From NCBI RefSeq assembly GCF_001524445.2, contig NZ_CP013418.1, forward strand, positions 620,001 to 684,000: a stretch of 64,000 nt of DNA, in the 5' to 3' direction. This stretch comes from Burkholderia savannae (lineage in GTDB: Bacteria; Pseudomonadota; Gammaproteobacteria; Burkholderiales; Burkholderiaceae). A program made the position numbers and the translations under genes. Numbering within the stretch: position 1 is the stretch's first letter; every line of letters begins with the position of its first letter. Below are positions 38,978-47,274 of this stretch, in pieces. The notes under the pieces were generated by a model that was not told where the DNA came from, made no database searches, and was given only the letters and a program-made list of their open reading frames with translations.

Positions 38978-39010
38978 ATATACGCGATGCGTATGGTAGG
39001 TCGACAGCGG
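38978..39010 (-). promoter_or_regulatory. pyrB promoter with overlapping 15-bp palindrome
   Basis: On the minus strand TATATT (38978-38983) fits a -10 box, with TCGACC 16 bp upstream as a weak -35. The perfect inverted repeat ATACGC-GAT-GCGTAT (38982-38996) sits between them and overlaps the -10, about 26 bp before the pyrB ATG. This is a classic position for a repressor site. Confidence 0.6.
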
Positions 39011-39225
39011 CCGAAGTCAAGCGGAAAATGCGAACGAGTTGACGGATGACGGACGGCGGCGCGGCGCACGAAGCCGCCGTACGAGCCGCAACACGTTTAA
39101 CAATTGCTTTGCCCCGTGCGGCGCGGCCCGTCCGTATAATCGGGACCAGTCCCCGCGCCTTGGCGCGGGCGGATTCGGATACGTCGGTCGCACGCCAAGC
39201 GCCCGCATTGACAAGGAGAGTGAGA

Positions 39226-39360
39226 ATGAACCGCGCGATTGCCGCCGCCCTGCTGATCCTGACCGCCGCGCTTGCCGGCTGCAACACGATCGCGGGCGTC
39301 GGCCAGGACATTTCGAAGGGCGGCCAGGCGATCTCGGATACGGCCGAGAAGGCGAAGTAA
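39226..39360 (+). CDS. ecnB: Entericidin-like small lipoprotein
   Basis: The 44-residue precursor has a lipoprotein signal (MNRAIAAALLILTAALAGC, with the lipobox LAGC). The mature peptide NTIAGVGQDISKGGQAISD is followed by a Lys-rich end. This is the entericidin A/B pattern. Entericidins are stress-linked, membrane-active lipopeptides studied in toxin/antidote pairs; only one is present here. AAGGAG is placed before the ATG at 39226, and a strong hairpin follows at 39413. It is a single gene, divergent from pyrB. Confidence 0.88.
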   Translation: MNRAIAAALLILTAALAGCNTIAGVGQDISKGGQAISDTAEKAK

Positions 39361-39412
39361 GCGAGGTCGTTCTCCCGTTGAGGGAATCGCCGCCGTGACG
39401 GCGGCGGTATCG

Positions 39413-39439
39413 GCGGGCCCGGCGCGATGCCGGGCCCGC
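39413..39439 (+). terminator. Strong hairpin after the entericidin gene
   Basis: GCGGGCCCGGC and GCCGGGCCCGC form a perfect 11-bp stem with loop GCGAT, about 50 bp after the entericidin stop; a short GTCGTTTC follows. A weaker hairpin (CCGCCGTGACGGCGG) lies just before it. Confidence 0.7.
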
Positions 39440-39718
39440 GTCGTTTCGGGCGGGCGCGAAGGCCGGGCCGCGCGCGCCATGATTCGCCGGCCTCGTCGTC
39501 GGCTCTCCTTCGAGCGGGCGTCCCAGACCGGCGAACCGCGCGCACGGCTCGGCCAGCCGGATCGGCGCGCCGCGTTCCGGCCGCGGCAGCCGGCATTCGG
39601 CGGCGCGCGACATTCGGCCCGCGACCCACGGCGCATGACTCACGGTGCACGACTCACGGCGCACGGTGCATGGCGCATGGCGCATGGCCCGCGACATCCG
39701 GCGCGCACGCGCGTCACA
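39440..39718. other. Gene-less spacer with short imperfect repeats
   Basis: Downstream of the entericidin terminator and facing the IclR gene end. At 39632-39690 there are near-repeats such as GACTCACGG and GCGCATGGC. Nothing else is recognisable. Confidence 0.4.
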
Positions 39719-40489
39719 TCACAGCACGTTCATCATCGCGAGCGCGGTTTCCTGCAGGGGCGGCAGCACGCGCTCGAGCGCGGCTTCGGCGCTTTCGCCG
39801 CCGATCGGCATGTTGGTGCTGAGCGCGGCGACGACCTCGCCCTGACGGTTCTTGAGCGGCACCGCGATCCCGCGCACGCCGACCTGCAACTGCTGCTCGA
39901 TCAACGCATAGCCGTCGATGCGCGCGCGGTCGATCTTCTCCTGCAGGCGCGACTGGTTCGTTAGCGTGTGCGGCGTGAACGGCGGGAACTCGGTCGAGTC
40001 GAGCCACGCGCGCACCGCGTCCTGGTCGTCCTTGTACGCGAGCAGCACGACGCCCGGCGAGATCAGCGGCGCGGGCACGCGCGCGCCGAGCACGAAGCCC
40101 GTCGTCATCACGCGCGACACGCCGTTGCGCGCGATCACGACGAGCTCCCATTCGTCGAGCACGCTCACGTACGCGGATTCGTTGAGCGTCGCGCTCAGTT
40201 GCTGCAGATACGGCTGCACGGTGCGCGGCAGCCGCGCCGAGTCGAAGTACGACCAGCCCACCCGCAGCACGCGCGGCGTGAGCCCGTAGAGCCGCCCGTC
40301 CGTGTACACGTAGCCGAGCGATTCGAGCGTGAGCAGATAGCGGCGCGCGGCGGTGCGCGTCAGGCCGGTGCGCGCGGCGGCCTGGGTCGGCGTCATCCGC
40401 GCGTGCTGGCTGTCGAACGCCTCGAGGATCGCGAGGCCCTTTTCGAGGCCCGCGATCCAGTCGCGCTTGTCGAGCGGCGTCTTCTTCAT
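39719..40489 (-). CDS. IclR-family transcriptional regulator (PcaR/PobR-like)
   Basis: The 256-residue protein has the IclR winged helix (IAGLEKGLAILEAFDSQ, then MTPTQAAARTGLTRTAARRYLLTLESLGY). The effector domain follows (YVSVLDEWELVVIARNG to GESAEAALERVLPPLQ). This subgroup controls aromatic-acid catabolism, for example of protocatechuate or 4-hydroxybenzoate. The adjacent transporter gene (55 bp away, upstream on the same strand) and the nearby 4-hydroxyphenylpyruvate dioxygenase gene fit such a role. The specific ligand is unknown. Confidence 0.9.
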   Translation of the reverse strand: MKKTPLDKRDWIAGLEKGLAILEAFDSQHARMTPTQAAARTGLTRTAARRYLLTLESLGYVYTDGRLYGLTPRVLRVGWSYFDSARLPRTVQPYLQQLSATLNESAYVSVLDEWELVVIARNGVSRVMTTGFVLGARVPAPLISPGVVLLAYKDDQDAVRAWLDSTEFPPFTPHTLTNQSRLQEKIDRARIDGYALIEQQLQVGVRGIAVPLKNRQGEVVAALSTNMPIGGESAEAALERVLPPLQETALAMMNVL

Positions 40490-40544
40490 GCTCGGCTCAT
40501 GGGCGTTTCACGGACGCTTTTCATGCACGTTCGGCCGTCGGCGC

Positions 40545-41852
40545 TCAGGCGGCGCGCATCCGCGCGGCGACGAACGTCGAGATCAGGCAGCCGATCGCGA
40601 GATACGCGGCGACGAGGTGCCACGAGCCGCCGCCGAAGCTGACGAGCGCGACCGCGATGAACGGCGTGAAGCCGCCGCCGACGACGCTCGCGAACTGATA
40701 GCCGACGCCCGCGCCGCTGTAGCGGTACTCGGCGCCGAACAGCTCGGTGAAGAGCGGTTGCTGGACGCTCACGACCATGTCGTGCGCGACGTTCGCGAGC
40801 ATCACCGAGAAGATCACGATCCAGACGGTCGCGCGCGCCTCGAGCGCGACGAAGAACGGCACCGCGCTCGCGAGCCCGACGAGCGCGCCGACGATGTAGA
40901 CGCGGCGCAGCCCGAAGCGGTCGGCGAGCCATGCGAAGCAGGGGATCGTCACGCAGCTGATCGCGCCCACGAGAAGGCCGATGTTCAGGAACAGGTCGCG
41001 CGACATGCCGAGGTTCGACGTCGAATAGCTGAGCGCGAACGCGGTCACGATGTACATCGTGAACAGCTCGGCGAGGCGCAGCGCGACGATGTAGAGGAAC
41101 GCCTTCGGATGGCGGGTCAGCGCCTCGATCACCGGCAGCTTCAGCTTGCGGCGGCCGTGCTCGACCTTCTCGACGAATTCCTGCGATTCGTCCATGCTCG
41201 CGCGCACCCACAGGCCGATCAGCACGAGCACGATGCTGAACACGAACGGCAGCCGCCAGCCCCACGCGCGGAACGCGGCGTCGCCGAGCGTGTGGCTCAG
41301 GATCGACACGATGCCCGTCGCGAGCACGAGACCGACGCCGTAGCCCACCTGCACGCCGCTGCTGTAGAACGCCTTTTGCTTCTGCGGCGCGCTTTCGACC
41401 GCCATCAGCGCCGCGCCGCCCCATTCGCCGCCGACCGCGAAGCCCTGCACCGCGCGCAGCGCGACGAGCAGCACGGGCGCCCACCAGCCGATCGTGCCGA
41501 AACTCGGCAGCAGGCCGATCGCGACCGTCGACAAGCCCATCAGCATCACGGTCAGCACGAGCATCCGCTTGCGGCCGAGCCGATCGCCGTAGTGGCCGAA
41601 CACGACGCCGCCGAGCGGCCGGAACAGGAACCCGACGCCGAACGTCGCGAATGCGGCGAGCGTGCCCATCGTCGGGCCGACGTTCGGGAAGAACGCGTGG
41701 TTGAACACGAGCGCGGCGACGATGCCGTACAGCAGGAAGTCGTACCAGTCGACGACCGCGCCGACGAAGCTGCCGATCGCGGCCTTGCGGGCCTGGTTCT
41801 TGTGGATGGGTTCGGCGCCGACCGCGCCGGCTGCGTCAAATGCTGGGGTCAT
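40545..41852 (-). CDS. MFS transporter, metabolite:H+ symporter (MHS) family, ShiA-like
   Basis: The 435-residue membrane protein has 12 helices and the MHS signatures: GSFVGAVVDWYDFLLYG at the first helix, FGHYGDRLGRKRML in the first cytoplasmic loop, and ALRAVQGFAVGGEWGGA. MHS members import shikimate, alpha-ketoglutarate, proline or aromatic acids with protons. The ATG at 41852 follows AGGAGACAAGGA; the frame upstream has no similarity. It lies before an IclR gene on the same strand and is divergent from the HPPD gene, so an aromatic or shikimate-type substrate is likely. Confidence 0.88.
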   Translation of the reverse strand: MTPAFDAAGAVGAEPIHKNQARKAAIGSFVGAVVDWYDFLLYGIVAALVFNHAFFPNVGPTMGTLAAFATFGVGFLFRPLGGVVFGHYGDRLGRKRMLVLTVMLMGLSTVAIGLLPSFGTIGWWAPVLLVALRAVQGFAVGGEWGGAALMAVESAPQKQKAFYSSGVQVGYGVGLVLATGIVSILSHTLGDAAFRAWGWRLPFVFSIVLVLIGLWVRASMDESQEFVEKVEHGRRKLKLPVIEALTRHPKAFLYIVALRLAELFTMYIVTAFALSYSTSNLGMSRDLFLNIGLLVGAISCVTIPCFAWLADRFGLRRVYIVGALVGLASAVPFFVALEARATVWIVIFSVMLANVAHDMVVSVQQPLFTELFGAEYRYSGAGVGYQFASVVGGGFTPFIAVALVSFGGGSWHLVAAYLAIGCLISTFVAARMRAA

Positions 41853-42276
41853 TCCTTGTCTCCTGTTGTCGTCGGCGCATGGCCGCCGCGGCCGCGACGC
41901 GTCTGCGGCGTGGCCGACGCGGCTCGCGCAAGCCGTCGTGCCGGGTTGACACGCAGCATAGGAGCGGCGGCGGCTTCGGAGCAACGGAACGGCACGTCAT
42001 GATGAACGATCATCGAACGCAGGCGTGCGATTATCGAACGGTTTCGGGGTTTGCACTAGGCCGGCGCAAGCCCGTCGCCGGCGTGAACAGGCCCTGGGCG
42101 GGCGGCCGATGCGCGCCGCGCGTCGACACCGCTTGGCATCGTGAACGATTTGGTTAAAATTGCCGGCGCCGTCCGGCAATCGACGATCGCCCGCCGTCGC
42201 GCCGCGCCGCCGCGATTGCGCACGGCCGCGCCGATCGCAGGTCGCGTAAGATCTACCGCCAGCCCAGGAGACACCG
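41853..42276. other. Divergent promoter region
   Basis: About 420 bp between the divergent transporter and HPPD genes, with somewhat AT-richer sequence at 41990-42060 and 42135-42175. Promoters for both should be here, and IclR-family control is plausible. No palindrome stood out. Confidence 0.45.
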
Positions 42277-43407
42277 ATGCCCAGCCCCGCCAGCTCCCCG
42301 TCCAGCGCCCCCGCGTTTACCGGCCCGCCGGGCGACAATCCACTCGGGATGGCCGGACTCGAGTTCGTCGAATTCGCGTCGCGCGAGCCCGACGCGCTCG
42401 CGCGACGCCTCGGGCAGCTCGGTTTCAAGGCGATCGCGCGCCACGTCAGCAAGGCGGTCACGCTGTACCGCCAGGGGCACATGAACTTCCTCGTCAACGC
42501 GGAGCCCGACTCGTTCGCCGCGCGCTACGCGGACGAATACGGCACGGGCGTCTGCGCGATCGGCATCCGCGTCGACAACGCGCAGCGCGCGTTCGACCGC
42601 GCGATCGAGCTCGGTGCGTGGGCGTTCGAGGGCGAGCGGATCGGCGTCGGCGAGCTGACGATTCCGGCGATCCAGGGGATCGGCGCGTCGCACATCCATT
42701 TCGTCGACCGCTGGCGCGGGCGGGGCGGGCTGCGCGGCGGCGTCGGCGACATCTCGATCTTCGACGTCGATTTTCGCCCGATCGACGTCGCGACCGCGCA
42801 GGCCGACCTCGACTACGTCGGCACGGGCCTGCGGCAGGTCGACCACCTGACGCAGACGGTCGGCAGCGGCCGGATGCAGGAGTGGCTCGATTTCTATCGC
42901 GATCTGCTGCATTTCCGCGAGATCCACGAGCTCAACGCGAACTGGCACGTGTCGGAGGAATCGCGGGTAATGGTGTCGCCGTGCGGCGACGTGCGGATTC
43001 CGGTGTACGAGGAGGGCGCGCGGCGCACCGAGCTGATGCACGAATACCTGCCCGACCATCCGGGCGAGGGCGTTCAGCACATCGCGCTCGCGACCGACGA
43101 CATCCTCGCGTGCACCGACGCGCTCGTCGCGAACGGCGTGGAGTTCGTCGAGCCGCCGGCGCGCTATTACGACGAGATCGACGCGCGGCTGCCCGGCTGC
43201 CGGATCGACGTCGACGCGCTGCGCACGCGCGGCATACTGGTCGACGGCGAGATCGGCGACGACGGCGTGCCGCAGCTTTTCTTCCAGACCTTCGTCAAGC
43301 GGCGGCCCGGCGAGATCTTCTTCGAGATCGTCCAGCGGCAGGGGCATCACGGCTTCGGCGAGGGCAACCTGCGCGCGCTCGCGCACGCGCGGGGCGCGGG
43401 CGGCTGA
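42277..43407 (+). CDS. hpd: 4-Hydroxyphenylpyruvate dioxygenase
   Basis: The 376-residue protein has two vicinal-oxygen-chelate domains. The iron ligands are seen as His in QVDHLTQTV (about 190), His in GVQHIALATDD (about 272) and Glu in GEIFFEIVQRQG (about 350). The C-terminal HHGFGEGNLRAL helix of HPPDs is present. It converts 4-hydroxyphenylpyruvate to homogentisate in tyrosine catabolism. AGGAGA precedes the ATG at 42277. No homogentisate genes follow, so it may supply another route, or be a second HPPD. It is divergent from the MHS transporter gene. Confidence 0.9.
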   Translation: MPSPASSPSSAPAFTGPPGDNPLGMAGLEFVEFASREPDALARRLGQLGFKAIARHVSKAVTLYRQGHMNFLVNAEPDSFAARYADEYGTGVCAIGIRVDNAQRAFDRAIELGAWAFEGERIGVGELTIPAIQGIGASHIHFVDRWRGRGGLRGGVGDISIFDVDFRPIDVATAQADLDYVGTGLRQVDHLTQTVGSGRMQEWLDFYRDLLHFREIHELNANWHVSEESRVMVSPCGDVRIPVYEEGARRTELMHEYLPDHPGEGVQHIALATDDILACTDALVANGVEFVEPPARYYDEIDARLPGCRIDVDALRTRGILVDGEIGDDGVPQLFFQTFVKRRPGEIFFEIVQRQGHHGFGEGNLRALAHARGAGG

Positions 43408-43524
43408 GCGGATTCGCGGCGTCGCCCGCATGCGTTTGCGGCGGACTCGCCGGGGCGGGCGACAGCGCTTCGCGCGCGGACGCACGTACGAACCTGCCAA
43501 CGGGCACCCCGCCGCCGGCGCCGC

Positions 43525-44760
43525 TCATCCGTCGATCTTCTCGAACAGCAGCGATGTCGCGGTGAGCCCCGGTCCGAACGCCACCGACACGATCTTGCCG
43601 CCGACGGGCACCGCGTCGTCGCCGAGCATCGCCTGCCAGATGTGCGGCACAGTCGCCGACGACATGTTGCCGCACTGCTTCAGCACGTCCCAGCTCCAGT
43701 GCATCCGCGCGCGATCGACGCCGAGGCTCGCGACGATATGATCGAGAATCTTCGGCCCGCCGGGATGGATCGCGTAGAGCAGCGCGTTGCGCTCGCGCGC
43801 GAAGTCGATTCCGCATTGGCCGCACAGCTTCGTGAAGAGCGGCGCGATCGCGTCGCGTATGTAGAGCGGCACGCGTCGCGACAGATACATCTCGAAATTG
43901 TGCTCGCCGGGCTTCCAGGTCATCTCGTGGGTCGACGCTTCGATGATCGCGGTTTCCGCCGCGAGCAGGCGCAGCCCGCGCTTGTGCCGGCGGCGCGCTT
44001 CGTCGCCGCGATACGCGGAATACTTGATGAACCCGTCCGCGAACAGGGTGAGCGTGACGAGGTTGCCGCTCGACAGATCCGAAAAGTCGCCGTGGATCGA
44101 CAGCAGCTCGGTGTGCACGACGTCGACGCGGCGCTTCGGTTTCGGCAGCAGGCAATGCGCGGCGGACAGATAACCGGACGCCATGTGAACGGGCGGAAAC
44201 GCGCCGTAGCAGCCCATGTGGTACGAGTGCGTGACGTTCGTCGAGAGCCAGCGCTTGCGCGACACGAGCTTTTGCGCGGCGCTCGGCGACAGGTAGCCGG
44301 AGCAGCTCACATGGATGATGTCGTCCGGCGCCTCGCGCTCGTTTTGGTAGAAGCGCTCGAAACATGTGTCGGCGACTTCCGCGAAGTAGTCGAGGCGCTC
44401 GCCGAGCCCGCGCCCGCGCGGCGACTCGACGCCGACTTCGTTGAAGACCGCACGGTCCCACGTGTCCGGATCGCCGTTCAAGCGGGTCGACGAGGGAAGC
44501 GCGTGCAGTTGCCGGTGGCCGATGTGCTCGGGCGCGACGCCATAATGCCAGACGCGATCGCGAATGTAGGACGACAGATCGGTCCGGACGGCGTCGCCGA
44601 CATCGACATCGTCGCGTTCGACTTCAAAGCGGCTCGATTCCCGGCCGCTCTTTTGCTCGATGAGCCATGCGATGTAGTCGAGCGATCGAGCCTGCGGCAT
44701 CGGCGGCGACAATTGTTCGGAACGGAAATCCGTCAGCACGACGTCGAGTGATTGGGCCAT
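43525..44760 (-). CDS. Type III polyketide synthase (chalcone synthase-like)
   Basis: The 411-residue enzyme has the thiolase fold. The type III PKS triad is intact: Cys184 (HMGCYGAFP), His332 (AIHPGGPKIL) and Asn365 (CGNMSSAT). The C-terminal AFGPGLTATSLL matches the GFGPG loop of chalcone synthases. It would extend an acyl-CoA starter with malonyl-CoA to give a pyrone, resorcinol or related aromatic; starter and product cannot be read. GGGAG precedes the ATG at 44760. The Rieske oxygenase gene lies upstream on the same strand, 327 bp away, and could oxidise the product. Confidence 0.88.
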   Translation of the reverse strand: MAQSLDVVLTDFRSEQLSPPMPQARSLDYIAWLIEQKSGRESSRFEVERDDVDVGDAVRTDLSSYIRDRVWHYGVAPEHIGHRQLHALPSSTRLNGDPDTWDRAVFNEVGVESPRGRGLGERLDYFAEVADTCFERFYQNEREAPDDIIHVSCSGYLSPSAAQKLVSRKRWLSTNVTHSYHMGCYGAFPPVHMASGYLSAAHCLLPKPKRRVDVVHTELLSIHGDFSDLSSGNLVTLTLFADGFIKYSAYRGDEARRRHKRGLRLLAAETAIIEASTHEMTWKPGEHNFEMYLSRRVPLYIRDAIAPLFTKLCGQCGIDFARERNALLYAIHPGGPKILDHIVASLGVDRARMHWSWDVLKQCGNMSSATVPHIWQAMLGDDAVPVGGKIVSVAFGPGLTATSLLFEKIDG

Positions 44761-45087
44761 GGCGATCTCCCTGTTCGAGTGGGGGATGGTGTCGGGAACG
44801 GCAAACGGCGTCGCGGCGGCTTGTGCGGAACGCGCGCCGGGGCGCGCCTCGGGGCTGCCGCGCGTCCCCGGCCGACGCGCGCCGATCGGCGCGCTAGCCC
44901 GCCGGCGAGCGAACCGGCGACGATTCGTCCGAGGCGGCCTCGCGCGTTGGCCGATCGATGAGGCCCAGGGCCGGAGCGGCGCGCGGGCGATTCGAGAAGA
45001 CGCGCTATCGGCCGCGCGCGAGCGGCCCGGCGAGCCCCGCGATGCGCGCGGGCCGGACTGCTCCGCGCGGCGAGCGTCGCACGCGAA
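44761..45087. other. GC-rich spacer between the Rieske and PKS genes
   Basis: About 330 bp of GC-rich sequence with no gene I can support. It is long enough for a separate PKS promoter, so the two genes may not form a strict operon. Confidence 0.45.
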
Positions 45088-46299
45088 TCATTTCTTGCCC
45101 TGCAGCGCGATGCCGACGTAGTCGCGCAAGCGCTGCACCGCGAATTCAACCGGCTTGCGCTTGCCCCATGTGAACGGCCGCGGCAGTTGCGATTCCATGC
45201 CGATGTCGCGAACGTTCCAGCGCAGCCCGCTTTGCATCGACGCGATCTCGACTGCGGTGTCCTTTTGCGTGCGCGTCAATCGGGTTTCGAGGCTGTCGAG
45301 CGCGTCAAGCACGACGCCCTCCGGGCCATAACGCTTGAACCAGACCTTGTCGTTGTAGTGCTCGCGGTACCACGCGACGAACTTGTCGGACAACTGCGAT
45401 GTGCCGCCGATGCCGAAGCGGCTCGCGCCTTGCTGCAAGCGCTCGAACTGCTTTTCGGCGACATAGAAATCCTCGTAGGCGATCGCGCTCGTGAACGCCT
45501 TGCGCGGCGTCGTCAGATTGAAGATCACCTTCGCGAGCGGCGTGGCGAGCTTCTTCGACGAAGGCATCATCATCAGGAAGTGCCGGTTCGAATGCTCACG
45601 CGTGGGGACGATCAGCAGATAGATATGGACCGCGTACCATTCGCTCAAGTGCGGCTGCGCGAGCGTCGCGGCCGGCGAGAGCTCCGGATCGTAGTGATAG
45701 CGCAGATTCTGATGCCGCTCGCCCGCCACGCTTCTGCGGTGCACGTGCCTCGTGTGCAGCAGGTCGAGGAATCCCGCCGTCCACAGATCCCACGGCTGGT
45801 TGAAGTCGAACACGTCCGCCCTGAAGCAGGCCGGCAATGGCGCGTCGTCGCCGATGAGGCGCGTGAGCGGCTGTACGAACGGGATCGGCTCCGACGCGTC
45901 CGGATAGATCCAGATCAGCAGGCCGTCGTCGAGCGCCGGATAGCTGTATCGGCACGCGTCCATGCGATTCGACATGCCGCTCGGATGGCTGCATTGGCCG
46001 GCGCCGTTGAACTGCCAGCCATGGTAGCGGCAGACGATGTGTCCGTCTTCGACCGTGCCGATCGACAACGGCACCGATTTGTGCGGGCACAAGTCCTGCA
46101 AGCATTGAACGCGGCCGCTCGCGTTGCGGAACAGCGCGAGCGGCTCGCCGAATAGCGAGATGCCGTGCGGTAGCGTCGAGCCCACGTCGTGCGAGTAAGC
46201 GACGGGCCACCAGTTCTTGCGCAAGTCGTCGTTCGGCTGTCGCGGGCGGTTGCCGTGCGTGGTGTCGGTCTCGGTGATTTTCAGTTTCAGTGAGTGCAT
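45088..46299 (-). CDS. Rieske-type aromatic ring-hydroxylating oxygenase, alpha subunit
   Basis: The 403-residue protein has an N-terminal Rieske centre: Cys71-x-His73 (CPH) and Cys90-x2-His93 (CRYH). A mononuclear iron domain follows, with Asp179-x2-His182-x4-His187 (DLLHTRHVH) as likely ligands. Single-component alpha subunits of this type (VanA-like) hydroxylate or demethylate aromatic compounds using a separate reductase, which is not encoded nearby. The ATG at 46299 has AGGAG six bases upstream. With the type III PKS gene downstream, it probably tailors a polyketide-derived ring; this is inference. Confidence 0.88.
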   Translation of the reverse strand: MHSLKLKITETDTTHGNRPRQPNDDLRKNWWPVAYSHDVGSTLPHGISLFGEPLALFRNASGRVQCLQDLCPHKSVPLSIGTVEDGHIVCRYHGWQFNGAGQCSHPSGMSNRMDACRYSYPALDDGLLIWIYPDASEPIPFVQPLTRLIGDDAPLPACFRADVFDFNQPWDLWTAGFLDLLHTRHVHRRSVAGERHQNLRYHYDPELSPAATLAQPHLSEWYAVHIYLLIVPTREHSNRHFLMMMPSSKKLATPLAKVIFNLTTPRKAFTSAIAYEDFYVAEKQFERLQQGASRFGIGGTSQLSDKFVAWYREHYNDKVWFKRYGPEGVVLDALDSLETRLTRTQKDTAVEIASMQSGLRWNVRDIGMESQLPRPFTWGKRKPVEFAVQRLRDYVGIALQGKK

Positions 46300-47274
46300 G
46301 TCGAACTCCTGTCGTCGAGATGCGGTGCCGTTGCCAGTTTCCTTCCGGTGGCGAGCGGTTCCGGCGCGCGCGGGCCGGATCGCGGAGGGCGGCGGCGAAC
46401 GCTTGTCGTGTGGCGCGGCGTCGCGTGCGCAACGCGCCGCCCGCGAGCGATGTCGCCGGATGGGCGGACCAAGGCGGCGCGGAGTTGCTTCGAGTGCAAT
46501 GATTCAACGCACGCCGGGCGCGACGGTGCGCCAATTGACGAAGCACGCTTGCGATGGCGGTCTCTAGCCGCAGCGCGCCGTTTGTCGGATGTCGTGGGGC
46601 AAACGCTTTTTCTACAAGATTTTTTTGCGATTTCGAAATCAGTATAGGTTCAGTTATTTTTTGTCGACGGCAACTTCATGGTATGGCCTCTCTAATCAAT
46701 GACGATTTATTTTTAAAAAATAGCCAATTGTTTGATTTTGGCTGAATCATGAAAATCGGTATTGCGATCTGCTTGAAGAAAATTCTCGAAATCGCATTCA
46801 TTTCGGATACGGCCCCGGCGATTCGCCGGCCGCGTGCGAATTAGGTCGCCACCAAGGTTTTCGTTGCACCGCGCCATACGATTCGCGCGGCGACCCCGCC
46901 CCGATTCGACGCGGCCGGCTCGCGCCGAATGCGCCAAATGCGCCGGATGTTCGTTTTCATCGCGTTTCCGTGTTTCGATTCGACTCGGCGTTTCGTTTCG
47001 AATGTTTACTTTATTTTTTGCGCGGGCACCGGTTTCAAACGACGACGAAGCGCGGCGGCGGCGGCTCGGCATTGCGATATGGGACACCCTCTGCGCGGCT
47101 CAAACGGTAAGCGGCGCGCACGCGCCGCCGGTTGGCGTTTTCGCACCTTTCACCCACCTTGACCCTCGGCTCGGCGAATGGCTCAATCAGTCAGCGCCGC
47201 GCTGGAATCCGCCAAGCGGGCCGCCGGCGGCGCGACCCGACCGAACAAGATCCAAGAGCAATTGGAGGAGATAC
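46300..47274. other. Intergenic region with an AT-rich core
   Basis: Nearly 1 kb between the divergent Rieske and CocE-type genes. The part at about 46590-46800 is strongly AT-rich (runs such as TTTATTTTTAAAAAATAG), in sharp contrast with its surroundings. It probably holds promoters and could be bound by H-NS-type silencers. Short frames here have no similarity. Confidence 0.5.
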
